Assembly: GCF_001467535.1 (NCBI RefSeq)
Contig: NZ_LNZC01000020.1
Span: forward strand, 417-64,416
DNA: 64,000 nucleotides
Reading direction: 5' to 3'
Source of the DNA: Legionella worsleiensis
GTDB lineage: Bacteria; Pseudomonadota; Gammaproteobacteria; Legionellales; Legionellaceae
Part shown: in pieces, positions 25,133 to 33,197 of the stretch
How the letters are laid out: each line of letters begins with the position of its first letter
How positions within the stretch are numbered: position 1 is the stretch's first letter
Translations under genes and position numbers: made by a program
Notes under the pieces: model-generated
What the model saw: only the letters and a program-made list of their open reading frames with translations
What the model was told of the DNA's origin: nothing
Databases searched by the model: none

Positions 25133-27349
25133 ATGGCAGTATATTTTTTGAGAATGAATTATATGGAACATCTGAACTGGAAAGATAAACAACTTCAACG
25201 AATAAGACGCTGGATTAAAGCCGTATTAGTCACCTGGTTTCGTGTGGAAGTGAAGGGGCACTATCAACCTGCGCCTAACTCGGTAATCATTGCGAACAGA
25301 ACCTCTGTTATCGACGTATTATTGCTTTCAGTATTTTTACCAGAGCGATTAACCATAGCACTGCATCCTTTAATGTTTAAAAAATTATGGGTTAAGTTTG
25401 TTTTGCTGTTTGCGGAAGTTCTGGTGATCGACCCAGGCAGCGCTCGTGCCACTCGGGTGCTGATTAAAGCGATTCGTTCAGGCAAGCGTTGCGTCATATT
25501 TCCGCAAGGTTTATTAGGTCAACAAGAAGAAAGCCTAAGAGTTTATGATGGCCCTGGAGTTGTATTGCAGAAAGCTGGAGCAGAGGTTATCCCTGTTCGG
25601 ATCCAAGGCGCTGAATACAGTCTGTTTTCAATCAGCAAAAGCAAGCATCGTATCCGTCTCGCTCCTAAGATTACCTTGCATGTCATGCCTTCTCAGTTAT
25701 TTATTCAACCCAGTCATGAGCCGGTAAATCGCCAGGCTGTCAGCATGCGTTTGTTTCGGTTAATCAGTGATTTGACTTTTGCAAACAGTTTTCAGCCGCA
25801 AACTCTGTTTTCTGCTCTCATTGAAGGTGTTGCTGTAGGGGTCAAAAATAAAGCAAAAATTGAAGACAGTAACAGAACTCCTTTGACTTATAGACAATTT
25901 ATTGCTCGTTGTTTTATTTTAGGAAAACAACTCAAAAAGCAGACCGTCGTCAATGAGCATGTGGGTGTCATGATGCCCACCACCGTTGCAGGTATGGTCA
26001 CTTTTTTTGCTTTGCAGGCATATAGGCGTATTCCTGCCATGTTGAATTTCAGTATGGGTTTTTATAATTTAATCTCGGCCTGCAATACCGCTGGAATCAA
26101 GACCATTTATACTTCCCGGCAATTTATTGCAACAGCCAAGCTGGAATCATTAGTTGAAGAGTTGCAAAGTGCGGGTCTTATTGTTCGTTATTTGGAAGAG
26201 TTTAAATCGTCCATAAGTCTTGCAAATAAAATAGCCGGTTTATTAAAGGGAATGGCTCCTGCCTTAACCTATAAACTTCTGGGCGAAACTGTTGCTCCCA
26301 ATGAGACAGGCGTGGTTTTATTTACCTCAGGATCAGAAGGCGTGCCTAAAGGAGTGGCCTTGAGTCATGCCAATATTTTAGCCAATTGTTGTCAAATGAA
26401 ATCACGGGTTGATTTTACTTCACGAGATGCCTTTTTTAATGCCTTGCCTATTTTTCATTGTTTTGGCTTAACGGCTGGAAGCATTACGCCCTTGATTACG
26501 GGGCTGCAATGCTTTTTCTATCCATCTCCGTTGCATTATAAGGTAATTCCTGGCCTGGTGTATGAAACCGGGGCAACGATTATGTTTGGAACTGATACCT
26601 TCTTAACAGGGTATGCCCGAGCTGCAGATCGCTACGATTTCAGTAGTGTACGTTATATTTTTGCCGGTGCTGAGAAGGTAAAACCTGAAACCATCAGGTA
26701 TTGGTCGGAAACATTTGGAGTCAAAATCTATGAAGGGTATGGTGCAACAGAAGCCTCTCCGGTGATTTCTCTTAATTGCCCCTTGGCATCAAGTCCCGGA
26801 AGTGTGGGGATGATTTTGCCTTTTATGGAGAGTCGTATTGTTCCGGTGGATGGAATTGCTGTGGGGGGGCGCTTACAGCTACGTGGTCCTAATATAATGC
26901 TGGGATATATGAGTGCCGATAAACCAGGAACAATAATTCCACCTGCTAATGGCTGGCATGATACAGGTGATATTGTCACCATGACGCCTGAGCATTTTAT
27001 TACGATTTCCGGACGTGCGAAACGCTTTGCCAAAATTGCAGGAGAGATGGTTTCGCTCACCGCAGTTGAGGGTATTGCCGCTTCCATCTGGCCTGAATTA
27101 TTGCATGCGGCGGTAACGAGAAAATGTTCTAAAAAAGGCGAGCAGATTGTGTTATACACTGAAGCAGAGCATGCCGATAAATTGAATTTCATTAAAAAAA
27201 TTCATGAGCAGCGTCATTCTGAATTACTGGTACCTCATACCATCTATCCAGGAAGTAAAATACCCATTTTACCCTCTGGTAAAATTGATTATATTTCTTT
27301 GGAACGTAGCCTTCAGGAAGAACTGCAACATGAAGAGGAATTGGTTTAA
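25133..27349 (+). CDS. aas: Aas-like acyltransferase/acyl-ACP synthetase fusion with altered acyltransferase site
   Basis: A 738-aa two-domain protein with the layout of E. coli Aas, which re-acylates lysophospholipids using acyl-ACP made by its own synthetase. Residues ~25-215 are a PlsC-like domain, but its catalytic HX4D motif reads NRTSVID: the His is Arg56, while Asp61 remains. The FPEG motif reads FPQG (123-126). The acyl-ACP synthetase half is intact: FTSGSEGVPKGVALSH, NALPIFHCFGLT, YEGYGATEASP, GWHDTGDIV and the catalytic lysine in LPSGKIDY. So the synthetase is probably active and the transferase probably not. The start is uncertain between Met1, Met8 and Met11. It is followed immediately by a DUF1499 gene. 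Confidence 0.9.
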   Translation: MAVYFLRMNYMEHLNWKDKQLQRIRRWIKAVLVTWFRVEVKGHYQPAPNSVIIANRTSVIDVLLLSVFLPERLTIALHPLMFKKLWVKFVLLFAEVLVIDPGSARATRVLIKAIRSGKRCVIFPQGLLGQQEESLRVYDGPGVVLQKAGAEVIPVRIQGAEYSLFSISKSKHRIRLAPKITLHVMPSQLFIQPSHEPVNRQAVSMRLFRLISDLTFANSFQPQTLFSALIEGVAVGVKNKAKIEDSNRTPLTYRQFIARCFILGKQLKKQTVVNEHVGVMMPTTVAGMVTFFALQAYRRIPAMLNFSMGFYNLISACNTAGIKTIYTSRQFIATAKLESLVEELQSAGLIVRYLEEFKSSISLANKIAGLLKGMAPALTYKLLGETVAPNETGVVLFTSGSEGVPKGVALSHANILANCCQMKSRVDFTSRDAFFNALPIFHCFGLTAGSITPLITGLQCFFYPSPLHYKVIPGLVYETGATIMFGTDTFLTGYARAADRYDFSSVRYIFAGAEKVKPETIRYWSETFGVKIYEGYGATEASPVISLNCPLASSPGSVGMILPFMESRIVPVDGIAVGGRLQLRGPNIMLGYMSADKPGTIIPPANGWHDTGDIVTMTPEHFITISGRAKRFAKIAGEMVSLTAVEGIAASIWPELLHAAVTRKCSKKGEQIVLYTEAEHADKLNFIKKIHEQRHSELLVPHTIYPGSKIPILPSGKIDYISLERSLQEELQHEEELV

Positions 27350-27769
27350 ATGAAAATTTTGCTTATTGTTGTTTTATTGATTGCTGGTGCGGTGGGAATA
27401 CTATATTTATTTCCCCAAATTAATTTCAGGGAAATGCCTGAGGGATTAATGAATGGGAAATTATCGGAAGAAAAACCCAATTGGGTGAGTAGTTTCGTTG
27501 CCCCAGATAACATGCACTATATTGCGCCACTGAACGCAGTCAATCTCTCAGACTTATCTCAGTGCATGCAACATAATATTCCTCAAATCACGATAACCCA
27601 TTTGGATAAAACATATTTACTGGCGTACAGACAAAGCAGAGTGTTTCATTTTGTTGATTGGTTGGTGATTTATTCTGATGGAAATGTAGTTTCCAGCGCA
27701 ACTATGGGCTATTCTGATTTAGGTAAGAACAGAGAACTGGTTGAACAGATTAGAACCTTATGCCATTGA
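27350..27769 (+). CDS. DUF1499 family protein
   Basis: A 139-aa protein with an N-terminal membrane anchor (LLIVVLLIAGAVGILYLF). It also has a DUF1499-type core: NWVSSF..., HYIAPL and the C-terminal ATMGYSDLGKNRELVEQIR. The ATG begins at the base after the Aas-like stop (TAAATG), so translation is coupled. Function unknown; the location suggests an envelope or lipid role. Confidence 0.8.
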   Translation: MKILLIVVLLIAGAVGILYLFPQINFREMPEGLMNGKLSEEKPNWVSSFVAPDNMHYIAPLNAVNLSDLSQCMQHNIPQITITHLDKTYLLAYRQSRVFHFVDWLVIYSDGNVVSSATMGYSDLGKNRELVEQIRTLCH

Positions 27770-27872
27770 GTGTTTGGCGTGTCGTTTTTGTGGGGCGAAA
27801 TGCCGGATTAACTGATCATCCGTTCGGTATTTTTAGTTTATTTTATTCCAATGGCCAATTTGGGGTCGGTAA

Positions 27873-28490
27873 ATGAAACGAATGATTTTTTTGTTGCTTT
27901 GTTTACTGCCATTTTTCTTGGTTTTATTGCTCCCGGCAAAGTCTGAACCAACTCTTTTAATTATTGGTGACAGTTTGAGTTATGCCTACGGTATTCGTTC
28001 TCAAGACAGTTGGGTGAGTTTGTTGCAAGAACGTCTCAAGAAGAATAATTATCATTATCAAGTGGTGAATTACAGTATTCCCGGGGATGTAACTGAAAAC
28101 GGATTAAAACGACTTCAATGGGCGCTTGATGAATATAAACCAAAGATTACTGTCATCGAAATGGGAGCCAATGACGGTCTGCAGCACGTTCCTATAAAAA
28201 CAATTCAGGCTAATTTGTTGAAGATGATAATCCTGGCCAAACAACATAAAAGCAAGGTGCTTTTGTTAGGCATGAGGTTGCCAGTTGAATATCCCTCTTC
28301 CTATAGAGCTGCTTTTGCGAATTTATATCCCGTTCTGGCAAACCAACAGAATATTGCATTAGTGCCAGTGTTTTTAAAACACGTGGATTCGAACGCTTAT
28401 TTAATGCAGGATGACAAGTTGCATCCTAAAAAAGAAGGACAAGCAATTCTATTGGAAACGGTATGGAGTCAATTGAAAAAATTACTTTAA
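27873..28490 (+). CDS. tesA: SGNH-type esterase/thioesterase I
   Basis: A 205-aa periplasmic hydrolase (TesA/arylesterase type). It has a signal peptide up to about PAKSEP, then block I GDSLSYAYG with catalytic Ser34, block III GANDGLQ, and the DxxH dyad in DDKLHPKKEG. GGGG lies upstream of ATG 27873. It acts on acyl-CoA or lysophospholipid-like esters in vitro in relatives. It converges with the outer-membrane barrel gene 15 bp away. Confidence 0.92.
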   Translation: MKRMIFLLLCLLPFFLVLLLPAKSEPTLLIIGDSLSYAYGIRSQDSWVSLLQERLKKNNYHYQVVNYSIPGDVTENGLKRLQWALDEYKPKITVIEMGANDGLQHVPIKTIQANLLKMIILAKQHKSKVLLLGMRLPVEYPSSYRAAFANLYPVLANQQNIALVPVFLKHVDSNAYLMQDDKLHPKKEGQAILLETVWSQLKKLL

Positions 28491-28505
28491 ATGCACTGTG
28501 GCAGA

Positions 28506-29417
28506 TTAAAATTTAAAATTAAGTCCGCCATAGATGTAATTGAGCTTATACGAGTAATTTGCATTGTTGTACAAGGTATTAAAATTTTGGCTTCCGCCAT
28601 TGAGTATGAAAAACAGATGTTGTGTCAGTTTCCATTTTGCTTGCACATAGGCGCTGTTTTTTTGAACGTCACCGAGGTTATATGGAATTAATGCGATGTT
28701 ATCTACGGCATATATTCGTTTGCCTAAAAACAGGCCGGCTTGCAGTACCTGAGGAACAAAGAAATGACTGGGCATGATGTAGTGGGTAAGAGTAATTTCT
28801 GTTCCCAGGGTATTGTTTAAATTTTGTGAGCGAATCGGGTTTGAGGAATTGATACTGTATAACCGTAAATAAATCCAGTTCATTTGTTCAAAAAAACTAA
28901 AACCTACAGTCGGGGTGACCTGGGTAATAGACAAATTATCATTTCTAATGGCACTGGTTCCGTATTTGCTGTATGCGTAGCCAAAGTCCAGATAATAGGT
29001 CTGTTTGTAGTTTAAAAAAGAAACTATTGGTGCAATGATACTGGTATTATCGGTTTCACGGGTCGGATCGTTACCCCAGATTTTATAGGTATCCAGTCTC
29101 AGGGTCAAAATACCATCAAGATAATCCGGTGTAAGAGGTGTTCTAATGGAAAAATACCCAATATCCTGATTTAAAGCCGGAATGTCGAATTTATAGTTAA
29201 GATTAAGGTGGGTCTCGCCAATAGAAATTCCTAATCGTTCCAGGTATTGAAAATCAACTAAAGCGCCTTCGGTATTTAGATTGTTGCGAATAGGAGAACC
29301 TGGATAAGTGACTGCTACGGCTTGAGGTGTGATGTTGGTTGTCCAAAAGTCACCAGCCCAACAGAAATTGGTAAATATACCTAAAAATATACCGACTCTT
29401 AATGTTATTTTCATCAT
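28506..29417 (-). CDS. Outer-membrane beta-barrel protein (YaiO-like in character)
   Basis: A 303-aa exported protein. It has a signal peptide (ITLRVGIFLGIFTNFCWAGD), then alternating aromatic/polar strands throughout (YYLDFGYAYSKYG, NWIYLRLYSI, LNYIYGGLNFKF), and ends with the C-terminal Phe required for BAM insertion. The family cannot be fixed by eye. It is divergent from a periplasmic TPR gene 157 bp away, an arrangement like the barrel plus TPR parts of polysaccharide export proteins. A possible outer-membrane exit for the downstream PqqD/ATP-grasp locus, by inference only. Confidence 0.8.
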   Translation of the reverse strand: MMKITLRVGIFLGIFTNFCWAGDFWTTNITPQAVAVTYPGSPIRNNLNTEGALVDFQYLERLGISIGETHLNLNYKFDIPALNQDIGYFSIRTPLTPDYLDGILTLRLDTYKIWGNDPTRETDNTSIIAPIVSFLNYKQTYYLDFGYAYSKYGTSAIRNDNLSITQVTPTVGFSFFEQMNWIYLRLYSINSSNPIRSQNLNNTLGTEITLTHYIMPSHFFVPQVLQAGLFLGKRIYAVDNIALIPYNLGDVQKNSAYVQAKWKLTQHLFFILNGGSQNFNTLYNNANYSYKLNYIYGGLNFKF

Positions 29418-29574
29418 GAATTTAAAAAGCGGAACACATCCATTGTTTAATCGTTCATTAGTTACATAGATCCATCCTGTTTACAATCAAGTTAAGACAG
29501 TAAGTTAGAAAATAGACATAAAATAATCAGGGTGCTATAGTTAATTTGATTGATTTTTCACGAGGAAAAAAGTT

Positions 29575-30210
29575 ATGAAGCTGTTTACACAACGGAACCA
29601 ATCTCTTTTGTTTGCATTGGCGATGGGTCTTGGCGTTTTGAATTCTGTTTGTGTTGCTTCTCCTGACAATACTTCGTGGAAAAAATCGTTTAGCCTCGAG
29701 CAAAGCAAACAATACCTTGATGCGGCAAAGGTACTCGAGCCTATGTTGAGTTCTTCTCCCAAAAATGAGTTTCTTTTACTTCGATTGGGTTGGTTGTACT
29801 ATCTACAAACACAATACAATACGTCCTTGTCTTATTACAAAAAAGCCCTGGCGTTAAACTCAGATTCCATAGACGCACGTCTGGGATTAACCTTGCCTCT
29901 TTTAGCGCAGCAACGATGGAAGGAATCTGCAATTTATGCCAAGGAAGTCATTCAAATATCCGCTTGGGATTATAATGCGCACGTGCGGCTTATGACATCT
30001 CAATCTGCTTTGCTGCAGTGGGAGCTGTTGGAGTCCCACGCTATGGAAATGGCGAAACGATATCCCTCGGATCCAACGGTATTTGTATTTCTGGCACGCT
30101 CCCAGGCTTGGCAGGGAAAGAAAAGTTTGGCCATTGTAAATTATAAATTGGTATTGGAACGAGCCCCTGATAATCAAGAAGCACTGGATTACCTAAAAAA
30201 ACACCAATAG
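29575..30210 (+). CDS. Periplasmic TPR protein
   Basis: A 211-aa exported protein with a signal peptide ending near VCVASPD. At least four TPR units follow: AAKVLEPMLSSSPKNEFLLLRLGWLY, YNTSLSYYKKALALNSDSIDARLGL and later copies ending SLAIVNYKLVLERAPDNQEAL (each unit ~34 aa). GAGG precedes the ATG at good spacing. Divergent from the barrel gene and upstream of the PqqD operon on the same strand. Probably a protein-interaction scaffold in the periplasm. Confidence 0.85.
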   Translation: MKLFTQRNQSLLFALAMGLGVLNSVCVASPDNTSWKKSFSLEQSKQYLDAAKVLEPMLSSSPKNEFLLLRLGWLYYLQTQYNTSLSYYKKALALNSDSIDARLGLTLPLLAQQRWKESAIYAKEVIQISAWDYNAHVRLMTSQSALLQWELLESHAMEMAKRYPSDPTVFVFLARSQAWQGKKSLAIVNYKLVLERAPDNQEALDYLKKHQ

Positions 30211-30315
30211 TAATGGTCTAACAGACTGAATTTATTCATGATGTTCTAAATCTTCAAACCAGCGATAATGGATTTTTTACTCATCTTTGCCTGATCTTTT
30301 CGGGTGACCTGACGT

Positions 30316-30346
30316 AATTAATTTTAACTGCCAGTTAAAATTAATT
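30316..30346. promoter_or_regulatory. Perfect 31-bp palindrome upstream of the PqqD operon
   Basis: AATTAATTTTAACTG / CAGTTAAAATTAATT, two perfect 15-bp arms around one central C, 50 bp before the ATG of the PqqD-like gene. A TTTATATATTG stretch downstream could be the -10 region. The placement suggests an operator for a dimeric repressor or activator rather than a terminator, because no T-run follows in either direction. Confidence 0.6.
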
Positions 30347-30395
30347 CATAAATTTCAACTATGCTTTATATATTGAGGTATTGTTTGGGGGCGTC

Positions 30396-30695
30396 ATGGT
30401 ACTGTATAGGCAAGCTGGAAAAATGACCGAGGTAGATGCAGAAACCAATTATTTTCCAAACCCTGATGTTTTAAAACGTCTGATCATTACAGAAAGTGGG
30501 TTTGTTTTTGACCCCTTGCGAGGAAAAAACTACCGCATTAACAGTAATGGGCTGGCAATTATCAAATACATTCAGGAAGGCTCTAATTTGGGGCAGATCA
30601 TTGAAAAATTAAGTGAAGAATATCATGTGACTCGTGAAGTGATTGAGCATGATATCCAGGATTTTTTTACTTCATTGCAACAACAAATCAAATGA
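30396..30695 (+). CDS. PqqD-family (RiPP recognition element-like) protein
   Basis: A 99-aa winged-helix protein matching the PqqD pattern: FVFDPLRGKNYRINSNGLAI (beta-strands and first helix), then IIKYIQEGSNLGQIIEKLSEEYHV and a C-terminal helix EHDIQDFFTSLQQQ. PqqD-like proteins bind leader peptides and hand them to modifying enzymes. ATG 30396 has GGGGGCG upstream; an in-frame TTG at 30381 is less likely. Its TGA overlaps the ATG of the ATP-grasp gene (ATGA), so the two are translated together. No pqqA, pqqC or pqqE is near, so this is not a PQQ operon. Confidence 0.85.
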   Translation: MVLYRQAGKMTEVDAETNYFPNPDVLKRLIITESGFVFDPLRGKNYRINSNGLAIIKYIQEGSNLGQIIEKLSEEYHVTREVIEHDIQDFFTSLQQQIK

Positions 30696-31768
30696 AAAAA
30701 ACGAATCGCTTCACCGTGGCCATTACTGGCATGAATGCTCTCCCAGAAAATCCTGCACCAGGGATTTCTGTTGCCTCTTGCCTTCGCAAATCTTTTGGCA
30801 ATAAAGTGCGTATTGTTGGTTTGGGTTATGATGCTTTTGATGTGGGTTTGTATGCTGAGGATTTATGCGATGCCGCATACCTGCTGCCTTACCCAAGATT
30901 TGGTTCAGAGGCTTTATTTTTGCGCTTACTGGATATTAAAAAAGAAGAACGCATTGATGCTTTGATACCTTGTCTTGACTCCGAATTGTCTGGAATTATT
31001 GGCATGTCCGATAGACTTTTGGGAATAGGCATTCACACCTTTTTACCTACGGCAGATCAGTTGATGCGTTGTCATAAAGATCGTTTGCCAGAGCTTGCGA
31101 GTAAAATTAACCTTCACTATCCTGAAGTCAAGGCACTTTTTTCGCCTGATTTTTTTAATTTTTGTCATTTTGAAGGATGGACTTATCCTTTGATAGTCAA
31201 AGGTCCTTTTTATGATGCCCGAAAGGTCTTTTCTTCCTCTGAAGCGACAGAGGCGTTCAATGATATGGTCAAAGATTGGGGTTATCCAATTTTGGTACAG
31301 CGCTTCATTCAGGGTGAAGAATGTAATTTTAGTGCGATTGGTGATGGGCAAGGAGGTATGATAGGTGGTGTTACTATCAAAAAAGTGGCATTAACCAGCA
31401 AAAATAAAGCCTGTGTTGGTGTGACTATAGCTGATGAAGCTGTGTTTGATTATGCCCAGAATATGGTTAAAGAACTGCAATGGAAAGGTCCATTTGAACT
31501 CGAGTTGATGTGTGATTCAGGCGGTAATTATCATCTGATTGAAATTAATCCTCGTTTTCCCGCCTGGATTTCCATTTCAGAAAAAGCCGGTCAGAATTTA
31601 CCCGCACGGTTAATCGAAATGATTTTGGGCTTAGAACAACGATCGGTGTTTGATAGTCCAGTAACAGGGACATATTTTATTCGCTATTCCAGTGAGCAAA
31701 TGGTGACTTTGAATCAGCTTGAACAAATGATCGCCCACGGAACATCTGTGGTCGATACTAAGGAATAA
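30692..31768 (+). CDS. ATP-grasp ligase
   Basis: A 358-aa enzyme of the carbamoyl-phosphate-synthase-like ATP-grasp group. Visible are the N-terminal preATP-grasp fold (VGLGYDAFDVGLY), YPLIVKGPFYDARKVFSS (nucleotide-binding Lys), ILVQRFIQGEECNFSAIG (hinge Glu), and the Mg-binding ELELMCDSGG ... LIEINPRFPAW. ATP-grasp enzymes activate a carboxylate as acyl phosphate and join it to an amine. It is coupled by ATGA overlap to the PqqD-like gene and lies 2 bp before the PLP enzyme. Substrates are unknown; with a decarboxylase partner an amino-acid-derived amine is a reasonable guess. Confidence 0.88.
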   Translation: MKKTNRFTVAITGMNALPENPAPGISVASCLRKSFGNKVRIVGLGYDAFDVGLYAEDLCDAAYLLPYPRFGSEALFLRLLDIKKEERIDALIPCLDSELSGIIGMSDRLLGIGIHTFLPTADQLMRCHKDRLPELASKINLHYPEVKALFSPDFFNFCHFEGWTYPLIVKGPFYDARKVFSSSEATEAFNDMVKDWGYPILVQRFIQGEECNFSAIGDGQGGMIGGVTIKKVALTSKNKACVGVTIADEAVFDYAQNMVKELQWKGPFELELMCDSGGNYHLIEINPRFPAWISISEKAGQNLPARLIEMILGLEQRSVFDSPVTGTYFIRYSSEQMVTLNQLEQMIAHGTSVVDTKE

Positions 31769-31770
31769 TT

Positions 31771-33174
31771 ATGGAAGCACCAAAAAAAACATGGTCTAAA
31801 CCCGCTATCATCATGCAGCAAGCAGGGGGAATCAACATGTTTAACGGGTACCGTGATGAATTTTGTCAAAGCCATATTGATGGAGTAGCAATACTGCCAT
31901 TGCTCGAACACTATCATTCCCCTTTATTTATTTTATCGGAACGAAGAATTCGAGAAAATGTGCGTCACCTTATGCGTATTTTTAGAGCTCTTTGGCCTGA
32001 GGTAATCCATGCCTGGCCTTACAAAACGAATTACTTGTCTGCGGTATGTCATATTTTTCATCAGGAAGGTTCCTGGGCGGAAGTGGTGTCTGATTTTGAA
32101 TACGCCAAAGCCAAACTGGCAGGAGTGCCAGGTTCTCATATCATTCTAAACGGTCCGTATAAATCACCAAATCTGCTAAAAGAAGCAATTCAGGATAATG
32201 CATACATTAATATTGATCATTTTGATGAATTGCTCATGATAGAACAAATTGCTAAAGACACTTCTGAAGTTGTTCATGTTGGTATAAGGCTTAATTTTAA
32301 CAACGGCTATACAGAACCTTGGACTCGATTTGGTTTTAATATTGAAAACGGTGAAGCCATGAGAGCCGTTCTTCGTATTGGTACGAGCAAACACCTCGAA
32401 TTAACCGGACTGCATTGCCATATTGGAACATTTGTTCTCGATACCAGAGCATATGCAGAGCAAGTCCGTATCATGTGTGACTTTATGGAGGCTGCCGAGC
32501 GAGCGATAGATTGTCGAATCGGTATTTTAGATATTGGTGGAGGATTTGCCTCTTTTAATGCGCTTAGAGGAATCTATCTCTCTCCTGAACAAATTGTTCC
32601 TGGTATTGAACAATACGCTCAAGCCATTATTAACAGTTTGAAGGCGGCAACCGCTCATCGTGAAGCTGCGGGTAAGCCCTTGCCCAGATTAATACTTGAA
32701 ACCGGAAGAGCGGTTATTGACGATGCAGAATGCCTGATTACTCGGGTTGTTGGGAACAAGCGCCTTCCTGATGGACGACGAGGGTGTATTCTTGATTCTG
32801 GGGTTAACCTGATGTTTACCTCTTTTTGGTACAACCACAGGATTAAGCCTTTAAGACCTTTGGCAGGTATTTCTGAGGAAACGGTGCTGTATGGTTCTTT
32901 GTGTATGAATCTGGATGTCATTAACAGTTCGGTGCTTTTGCCGCCGCTCAATGTTGGTGAGCCATTAATGATTACGAATACTGGCGCATATAATAACACA
33001 CAGTGGATGCAGTTTATTCAATATCGACCGTCTATAATAATGATTATGGAACAAGGAAGTGTTGAGATTATACGGGATGCTGAACAATTGGAAACGTTAC
33101 AATCATTGGAACATGTACCTGCATCACTCAAGGAGTACCTGTCCAAGGATAAAAGCGGAACAACTGACAAGTAG
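31771..33174 (+). CDS. Fold-III PLP-dependent decarboxylase with leader-like N-terminal extension
   Basis: A 467-aa enzyme of the diaminopimelate/ornithine decarboxylase family. The Schiff-base lysine is Lys85 (AWPYKTN). The glycine-rich phosphate motif is DIGGGF (254-259), with HCHIG before it. LETGR and the active-site LCMNLD follow, then GAYNNTQWMQF. The first ~30 residues lie outside the family: KKTWSKPAIIMQQAGG resembles RiPP leaders of the K-x(Y/W)xxPx(I/L)...G kind recognised by PqqD-like domains, including a Gly-Gly. The gene is separated by 2 bp from the ATP-grasp gene. It is not the lysA of lysine synthesis by context. Confidence 0.88.
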   Translation: MEAPKKTWSKPAIIMQQAGGINMFNGYRDEFCQSHIDGVAILPLLEHYHSPLFILSERRIRENVRHLMRIFRALWPEVIHAWPYKTNYLSAVCHIFHQEGSWAEVVSDFEYAKAKLAGVPGSHIILNGPYKSPNLLKEAIQDNAYINIDHFDELLMIEQIAKDTSEVVHVGIRLNFNNGYTEPWTRFGFNIENGEAMRAVLRIGTSKHLELTGLHCHIGTFVLDTRAYAEQVRIMCDFMEAAERAIDCRIGILDIGGGFASFNALRGIYLSPEQIVPGIEQYAQAIINSLKAATAHREAAGKPLPRLILETGRAVIDDAECLITRVVGNKRLPDGRRGCILDSGVNLMFTSFWYNHRIKPLRPLAGISEETVLYGSLCMNLDVINSSVLLPPLNVGEPLMITNTGAYNNTQWMQFIQYRPSIIMIMEQGSVEIIRDAEQLETLQSLEHVPASLKEYLSKDKSGTTDK

Positions 33175-33197
33175 CGTTAACTTTTAATGACTTGAGA

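Noticed and set aside
30211..30395. A separate RiPP precursor peptide gene for the PqqD operon
   Set aside because: No small ORF with a leader-like motif and ribosome-binding site was found here or between the operon genes.
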